DNA of 64,000 nucleotides from Rapana venosa (taxonomy: Eukaryota; Mollusca; Gastropoda; Neogastropoda; Muricidae). Under the pieces are notes generated by a model. That model made no database searches, was not told the DNA's origin, and saw only the letters and a program-made list of their open reading frames with translations. Shown here piece after piece: positions 60,301 to 64,000 of this stretch (the stretch's first letter is position 1; every line of letters starts with the position of its first letter). The position numbers were made by a program, and so were the translations under genes. The stretch lies in the NCBI GenBank assembly GCA_028751875.1, contig CM054145.1:44817754-44881753 (forward strand), given 5' to 3'.

Positions 60301-62165
60301 AAGAAAACATCGGTGCAGGAGAGCATTTTTGATTGAAACAGGTATGAATTGTAGGTCATGTAGTGTTTTGGCGTAATACTGATGTGCGACATATTTGTTC
60401 GTTTTTGCATTTTCCTCTTTGAAATAAAAAAGATTGACATAAATGGAGTCTGTGGTGTGATCTTATTGTATATATGATGTGTTACATGGAACACAAAACG
60501 GTATATGTTATCCCATGTTATTAGTAGAAAACTGAAAAAAACTGTTGGATGTCGCACTTCACTGATTACCACACAAACACCTTCCCATGACCCATCAATT
60601 ATGTGAAGGAAAAAAATTTTCTGGTCATACACATTGATATGAACATACTATTCTCAAATATATTCATTTTTGTTATACAAACATATAAAAAAACAGACTT
60701 AATTAGGTAGTTGGTGGTAATCACTGAGGTGCGACAAACCAGTGCAATAAAATTCTAAATGCTATTTTCTCTAAAACTAAATGTTAAACTATCTTTTCCT
60801 CTCACATGTTAATTCCACATGAGTACCCCTTTTGAGAAATGCACTTGGTTCAAGTTTTCCAGTTACTTTGTGTTCAACCCCCCTTGTCCTATTTTCATGA
60901 CGACCTTTTGGCAGGAAGTCATATATCAGTAAGTTGTAAGATTGACTCTTTTGAGTTGTTAGATTGACATTTAAAAAAATTAAGTAAATTGAGTTGTTAG
61001 CCTGACTCTTATTAACTCAACATTTTACTGAATACTTATTGTCCAGCATCCTGGGTACACATATTATGTAACATTACAAAGTACACTGATTAAGGGTTTA
61101 GTCTTTAGTCAGTTTAGAGCACCACTGACTCAACTGAGACTTGAAATACTCAAATAAATAGTGCCTCAAAATATCAAAAATGTTATTCTTGAGTTCAAAA
61201 TTTAAGTTAGGTAAAGCCAAATCTGGTTTTGATTTATTGTATTTGTCTTACTCTTAGTACAGTATCTGACAGCACTTGATACTGTGTTAGTGTGTGAATG
61301 TGAGTGTGATGCTGACAGTGACACTGGCTGCACACTTCAGACCCATCACTAGCAAGTAGCAACTGGTGTATACAGTATAGTTAATAAACTTAAGTAAAAT
61401 TACTATAGTACTACTACTAGGTCAAACTTGTCTGTCTACTAAAACCAACCAGCAAATGCAATATTAGAAAATATGGTCAGCAAATTTCAGACTCTGGACA
61501 CACATTTTAACTTACCTAATCAAATTAAATCACCTACATATTCATGACTGTTGTCTAGAGTAGGCTCATAGTCATAGTCAGGCCTATGTCTGAACTGACT
61601 GAAGGCTAAAATATTTAAATATTACTGAATGATATGTTAGTTATAGTCTACACACAAATATATATATACAGTTCTTTAACACAGTGTTGTTACACCATGA
61701 TTAACACATTTTTATATCTGGCGACCACTCCCCAGTTAAGCCTAGCTCTGGGCGAGACCTACTTCATGGTATGATCTGCGATCATCTTGCGCACACAGGC
61801 CAATTGACAAAGTATCGTAAATAATGACATGTGGCTATGTTTGTGCTGACATTTAACCTAAAATACAATTTCGTCATCAAAATTAGATGTTTAGTGATGA
61901 TCTCTTATGAATGAAAATGACAGTGAAAAAGCGTGGACGATGATTCGCCCTCCTAAAAATAAGACCCACGCATCTGTGGGGGAATTACAGCAGACGATGT
62001 CGCGGTTTCCCCCCCATATTTATGTTTTACCACACGGTTCACTCACTTGTCTCTCAGCATGGTCTGCAATTCCCTGACATTGTCTGTCACACGGAGAACT
62101 TTAAGTGACGAACGGAACAGCTCATCGTCCAGCACTGACAGACTCGGGATAACATCAGGTTCCAT
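42521..62165 (-). CDS. UPRT: Uracil phosphoribosyltransferase homologue (UPRT), seven exons
   Basis: Gene-level entry. Joined exons give 220 residues from the ATG at 62165, with every junction in phase. The product belongs to the animal UPRT group of the type I phosphoribosyltransferase fold. Conserved blocks: RELQTMLRD, SRSDFIFYADRL, VEEGLNQLPYRECVITTPTG, NCGVSIMRSGEAMEQGLRDC, RLGKILIQSDE, RRKVLLMYPI, the PRPP-loop-like NTGNTV at about 153-158, and the C-terminus TTEVHPVTPNHFGQKYFGTD. In microbes the enzyme converts uracil and PRPP to UMP (pyrimidine salvage, cytosol). Animal members are reported to lack clear activity, so catalysis should not be assumed. The human protein has a longer N-terminus; here the frame upstream of 62165 is open to about 62276 but has no ATG. 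The first intron is 7.25 kb and contains two DNA-transposon remnants. Confidence 0.93.
42628..44036. other. UPRT intron 6: homopolymer and GT/GA microsatellites
   Basis: Holds a ~28-bp poly-C at 42914-42942, a SINE family 1 5' fragment at 43190-43235 (GGACAGGATAGCCTAGAG), and GT and GA tracts at 43710-43990. Reading frames in the GT/GA part are artefacts. Confidence 0.8.
44037..44135 (-). CDS. UPRT: UPRT exon 6 (PRPP-binding loop region)
   Basis: NTGNTVVKAVTVLQEHNVSE then NVILLNLFCTPQ; acceptor GTTTCAG, donor GTAGGT, phase 1-1. The split first codon AAT gives Asn, where many homologues have Ser or Ala before TGNT. Confidence 0.95.
44136..45320. other. UPRT intron 5: partial SINEs and GT-rich DNA
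   Basis: A truncated copy of the tRNA/5S SINE lies at 44255-44387 (minus sense) and a family 1 3' end at 45101-45130 (ATTCCATTATCCTCGATATA). The rest is GT-rich. Confidence 0.7.
45321..45482 (-). CDS. UPRT: UPRT exon 5
   Basis: GEAMEQGLRDCCRSIRLGKI, ILIQSDEDTHEARSVYAKVP, then CRRKVLLMYPIM; acceptor TGTGACAG, donor GTAAGTG, phase 1-1. Longest exon, near-identical in pattern to animal UPRT. Confidence 0.95.
46442..46504 (-). CDS. UPRT: UPRT exon 4
   Basis: QTYNGLQYEKGNCGVSIMRS flanked by split Gly codons; acceptor TGGCAG, donor GTAAGG, phase 1-1. Contains the GVSIMR core strand of the phosphoribosyltransferase fold. Confidence 0.95.
46659..46724. repeat. (GT)n microsatellite
   Basis: GT tract with TTG interruptions next to the family 1 SINE at 46785. 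Confidence 0.95.
46785..47110 (-). repeat. tRNA-headed SINE, family 1, full length
   Basis: In minus sense: head AGGATAGCCTAGTGGTTAGA, B box GGGTTCGATTCCC, body TTCCCCTGGAGTTAACTTCA and GACTATAAACCAAGGCCCCG, 3' end TCCATTATCCTCGA. Located in UPRT intron 3. Confidence 0.88.
47203..47533 (+). repeat. tRNA-headed SINE, family 1, full length
   Basis: Head GGGATAGCCTAGCGATTAGA, B box GGGTTTGATTCCC, body TTTTCCCCTGGAGTTAATTT and GAGACTATAAACCGAGGCCC, 3' end CCATTATCCTCGATATAAAA. It faces the copy at 46785-47110 head to head. Confidence 0.9.
48085..48250 (+). repeat. SINE family 1, 5'-truncated copy
   Basis: Begins CAGAACATCTTGCGCACACG and ends in CCATTATCCTCAATATAAAA; the tRNA head is missing. 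Confidence 0.85.
48465..48712 (-). repeat. tRNA-headed SINE, family 4
   Basis: In minus sense: head ATAGTCGAGTGGTTAAGACC and B box GGGTTCGAATC. The distal part contains CATACCCAGCATGCATCCTG, also found at about 26305-26325. Confidence 0.7.
49293..49362 (-). CDS. UPRT: UPRT exon 3
   Basis: IRLVVEEGLNQLPYRECVIT then TPT; acceptor AATTTCAG, donor GTTTGT (non-canonical beyond GT), phase 1 out. Conserved VEEGLNQLP block. Confidence 0.93.
51244..51311. repeat. (GT)n microsatellite
   Basis: Pure GT tract of ~68 bp in UPRT intron 2. Confidence 0.97.
52310..53200. repeat. Diverged tandem repeat, three copies of ~280-330 bp
   Basis: A segment with TAATGGCTGTGxAATAACTG, CTGACAC, GATGATGAAGACAGATGTTT and GATCAATG recurs at about 52393, 52674 and 53007. 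The stretch between them (CAACAGCTTGxCATTATTAT) recurs at 52580 and 52914. Confidence 0.75.
54753..54795 (-). CDS. UPRT: UPRT exon 2 (43 nt)
   Basis: STSRSDFIFYADRL between a TTTGTCCAG acceptor and a GTAAGT donor; phase 2 in, phase 0 out. Matches the TSRGDFxFxADRL segment of animal UPRT. Confidence 0.92.
55506..57001 (+). mobile_element. Decayed piggyBac-type element, internally deleted
   Basis: Bounded by TTAA at 55506-55509 and 56998-57001. The ends read CCCTTTCCCA inward from the left and CCCTTTACCA inward from the right (opposite strand), the piggyBac arrangement of TTAA target plus CCY ends. The subterminal left region is GC-rich with repeated CCGCCGYAGCCCGCCG units (55531-55590), unlike the AT-rich surroundings. 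It carries the 5' part of a transposase pseudogene and lacks the catalytic half. It lies in UPRT intron 1 in antisense orientation to UPRT. Confidence 0.85.
55787..56443 (+). pseudogene. piggyBac (PGBD-like) transposase, N-terminal remnant with in-frame stops
   Basis: One frame runs from the ATG at 55787 to TAA at 56441-56443 but is interrupted by three in-frame stops near 55850, 55880 and 55987. The last 143 codons (from about 56012) are open and match the DDE_Tnp_1_7 N-terminal region: PLNAKLLDYFVLFVPQHFF, VADETNNYA, DDIRAYLSVLIMMGIKRLP, YWFTDLRFSESRISNIMTKTR and FLKIHQYFHLRN. The catalytic Asp residues and the C-terminal Cys-rich domain are absent, so it cannot be active. Confidence 0.88.
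57694..57722 (+). repeat. Left terminal inverted repeat of the unclassified element
   Basis: 29 bp with core TTTCTGCCAAAAGGTCGTCA; one mismatch to the right copy (TTTC versus TTCC). Confidence 0.8.
58375..58384. promoter_or_regulatory. Palindrome GTCACGTGAC (E-box)
   Basis: Perfect 10-bp palindrome about 60 bp before the putative GTGAGT donor of the unclassified element. It matches the bHLH-zip E-box core CACGTG and the longer CLEAR-type consensus. Confidence 0.3.
59767..59877 (+). CDS. Short basic ORF (36 codons) inside the unclassified element, probably a truncated protein
   Basis: A good acceptor (CTATTTCAG, exon from 59766) precedes ATG at 59767. The peptide MARVPKKKAGKLSNAERCRA then YREKIEKF resembles basic N-terminal segments (SxAERxRxYREK) common in transposon-encoded and chromatin-associated proteins. 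After IEKF it runs into a TTTG repeat and stops at 59877, so the rest seems lost or spliced from further downstream. A matching 5' exon could end at 58446 (GAAAAG before GTGAGT). Confidence 0.4.
   Translation: MARVPKKKAGKLSNAERCRAYREKIEKFFLFVCFGV
60898..60926 (-). repeat. Right terminal inverted repeat of the unclassified element
   Basis: 29 bp, inverted relative to the left copy; reads TGACGACCTTTTGGCAGGAA on the plus strand. Confidence 0.8.
62047..62165 (-). CDS. UPRT: UPRT exon 1 (coding part)
   Basis: Reads MEPDVIPSLSVLDDELFRSS then RVTDNVRELQTMLRD, with donor GTGAGT after 62047 in phase 2 (AA joins A of the next exon: Lys). ATG at 62165-62163 is the only in-frame ATG before RELQ. The open frame extends 5' through TTSRYTEGTKLSWTPRGEEK, which could be translated from a non-AUG codon or an upstream exon. 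Confidence 0.85.
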
Positions 62166-62247
62166 TTCTTTCAAGACGGTTTTGGCACTTTTTTCCTCTC
62201 CACGCGGCGTCCACGAAAGCTTTGTTCCTTCTGTGTATCTGGAAGTG

Positions 62248-62257
62248 GTCACGTGAC
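62248..62257. promoter_or_regulatory. Palindrome GTCACGTGAC (E-box), UPRT 5' region
   Basis: Lies 83 bp upstream of the UPRT ATG. A second identical palindrome is at 62479-62488. CACGTG E-boxes bind bHLH-zip factors (USF, MITF/TFE type). It may be part of a core promoter. Confidence 0.4.
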
Positions 62258-62478
62258 GATTTTTCGGAGTTCAAAATCCAGACTATTTCTTTGGCCAAAG
62301 AAAGAAAAGATGTGCTGAAATCTGCAACCTTTCAAAGGCTCAGATAATCTGACCACCTCTTTTCTCAAGTTCGCATGTTTACCATGTGTATTTTGGGGGG
62401 ACAATGCCTTGATAGCGAACGGTGCTTAATGGGCAATAACTCTTAATTGCAACATGAAGGGAAGTAAGTGATGATAGA

Positions 62479-62488
62479 GTCACGTGAC
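62479..62488. promoter_or_regulatory. Palindrome GTCACGTGAC (E-box), second copy
   Basis: Second copy 222 bp from the first, just before an ATG at 62506 on the plus strand; suits a divergent promoter. Confidence 0.4.
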
Positions 62489-64000
62489 TGCCAAGTGTCG
62501 CAAACATGGAAGCCTTGGAGTGGGTCGTCTGTTAGTTTACCAACAGGTTAATAGTTTCGTCTCACATGTTACTGTTAAGAATATATTTCTTATGGCATTC
62601 GGCAGAGTATATCGTATCAAAATTGTGCTCTAATTTTTTTTCAAATGATTGCATCTTTAGAGCGTCCTGTATGGTTATGTGACAGATACTAGATCTGAAT
62701 GAACTTAGTTAAAATAACTCATTTTACAGGTTTTAGTCTAGTTCCCTATCCTAACCATATGCTCTTGACACACCCATTTGTCCATCAAAGACTTGATGAA
62801 TATTATGTCGATTTCAGTGGCAGCTTTCAGAATGTGTTTTTTCCACAGTGAGAGATAGATTGTTGATATCTCTACAGTTTATGATGTTCTGCATATAATA
62901 ATACGTGTACATGTACCGTAGGCCTATATCTGTTATGTAGCCGTAGATTGAACTTGCCTTAACGGTTTACCTAGATCTTCTGCATAGATCATGGGCTACT
63001 CATATAGCCTACAGCTATAATAAGTACAAGTCAAGAAGAGTATTCATAAGGTTAATGCTACACTGCATCTTGTCAGTCATAAAGAGGAAAACAGTGAAAG
63101 AGAGAAATAGAAAATGGTGGAGGGGGGGGGGGGGGGGGGGGGGGAAGTTTGAGAAACCAAACTAATCCTTTTTTTCAGAAAACATCTTGCCATGTACTTT
63201 TAACTTTACAACATATGTGTAGGCCTATTTGTAATATTCTAATGCTACAGTGTGTGGGTAAACACACCTCCAGCTTCTATTCCATTAGAAATACTACTTA
63301 GTAACCTGACCATTGTGTCTGTGTTGCTTTGTTTGTTGTTATTTGGTTTTGTTTGGGTTTTGGGGTTTTTTTTGGGTGTTTGTTGGGTTGGGGTTTTGTT
63401 GTTGTTGTGTTGTTCAACTAAGTTGTTGTTGTTTGTTTGAAAACAGAAGTAAACAAAATTTTAAAAGTCAGCATGACGCCATTAGATAGCAATAGAATTG
63501 TTGCTTGAATTTTGAAAACAGTACATTTAGTGATTAAATATTTTTTAAGAAGTCATGTTTAAAACAAATTATGTTAATATGGTTTTATGGCATTGTGTAA
63601 ATAATTTTGACTGCAGTTGTGTAGATGAGGTGGTAGACAACTCTGGAACTGGAAATTATGCAAGTCTCACTCTCATTTAACAGTTTGTCATCTGAAAATT
63701 CCTTGTTTGTGCAGCATTTTTACAGTGAAGGACTTCAAGGAGTTATGCACTTTAGGTTACTGAGAAGTGAAATTTGTCTCATTTGTACTGTTGTAGGTTA
63801 TGCTCACTTGTCTCTTGCCAGTCTTGTCTTATAAGTTATACTATTAGTATTGTACTGAGAGCATGTGAATATCATGCAGAACTCTGCTTCTTGAAACTAA
63901 ATGAAAGAGTAATCCTCACTGGAGCATTAAAAAAATGATCCCCTAAAGTATACCCCAAGAACAATCCTCAATCCTGGAGTTGCACCTTTTAGACTGATAG
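62489..64000. other. Right edge, no supported gene
   Basis: Contains a ~24-bp poly-G at 63121-63144 and T/G-rich sequence. A plus-strand ATG at 62506 opens only nine codons (MEALEWVVC) before a stop; it could be the first exon of a divergent gene, but no following exon is recognised. Confidence 0.4.

Larger units (their letters stand above)
58290..60736. repeat. Iterated 20-bp motif, consensus GTAATCACTGATGTGCGACA
   Basis: Clear copies at 58290-58309, 58692-58726 (split by an insertion), 60373-60391, 60551-60569 (opposite strand) and 60717-60736; weaker ones at 59294-59310 and around 58082-58110. Spacing is irregular and both orientations occur. All copies lie within the inverted-repeat element. 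Confidence 0.7.
57694..60926. mobile_element. Unclassified DNA-transposon-like element with 29-bp terminal inverted repeats
   Basis: 57694-57722 and 60898-60926 are inverted copies of each other over 29 bp with one mismatch; the core is CTGCCAAAAGGTCGTCA. Homology ends sharply on the inner side. The outer flanks are AT-rich, so the target duplication is unclear. An ATATATCAGTAAGTT stretch lies right of the element and also at about 57654-57668. Internally there are several copies of a 20-bp motif, a possible promoter/5' exon with GTGAGT donor at 58447, and a small basic ORF at 59767. No transposase catalytic domain was recognised, so it may be non-autonomous or of an unfamiliar class. Confidence 0.65.

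Overview
This is an intron-rich, AT-rich animal genomic window full of microsatellites ((AC)n, (AT)n, (GA)n, homopolymers) and SINE fragments. Three genes can be supported; all follow GT-AG splicing and all have small exons in large introns. The SINE types and the gene structures suggest a lophotrochozoan, most likely a mollusc, but this is an inference and the species cannot be named.

Layout. (1) About 1.27-17.66 kb, minus strand: an unrecognised gene. It starts with an acidic N-terminal exon (ATG at 17657), then an 86-codon exon, then at least 13 microexons of 45, 48, 54 or 60 nt. Every one of these begins and ends in phase 1 and encodes a 15-20 residue variant of a few related peptides. 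Part of the array (2.45-9.12 kb) arose by tandem duplication of a ~2 kb unit carrying one 48-nt 'A' exon and one 54-nt 'B' exon. The gene runs off the left edge. (2) 19.27-28.71 kb, plus strand and divergent from gene 1: an SH3BGR-family gene (SH3 domain-binding glutamic acid-rich protein) in five exons. It encodes a short thioredoxin-like domain followed by one large exon with nine copies of an acidic/lysine-rich repeat. The reading frame appears broken close to the C-terminus, because a second, clearly coding Arg/Glu frame continues for ~200 nt past the stop. (3) 42.52-62.17 kb, minus strand: an animal-type uracil phosphoribosyltransferase homologue (UPRT) in seven exons whose phases all agree. 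Its 7.25-kb first intron holds a decayed, internally deleted piggyBac element between TTAA sites (55.5-57.0 kb). It also holds a ~3.2-kb element with 29-bp terminal inverted repeats that I cannot classify (57.69-60.93 kb). That element carries several copies of a 20-bp motif and the start of a small basic ORF.

Repeats. Four SINE groups can be separated: a tRNA-headed family with many copies, including a head-to-head pair at 46.8-47.5 kb; a second tRNA-headed family with a shared central/3' region (7.7 and 20.4 kb); a tRNA/5S-rRNA chimeric family (3.05 and 37.7 kb); and a fourth tRNA-headed copy (48.5 kb). The 28.9-42.5 kb interval and 62.5-64 kb show no convincing coding sequence.

The three genes have no obvious functional link; this is ordinary eukaryotic gene order, not an operon. 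The most unusual features are the frame-neutral microexon array, the unclassified inverted-repeat element with iterated motifs, and the repeat-built acidic tail of the SH3BGR protein with its apparent frame break.
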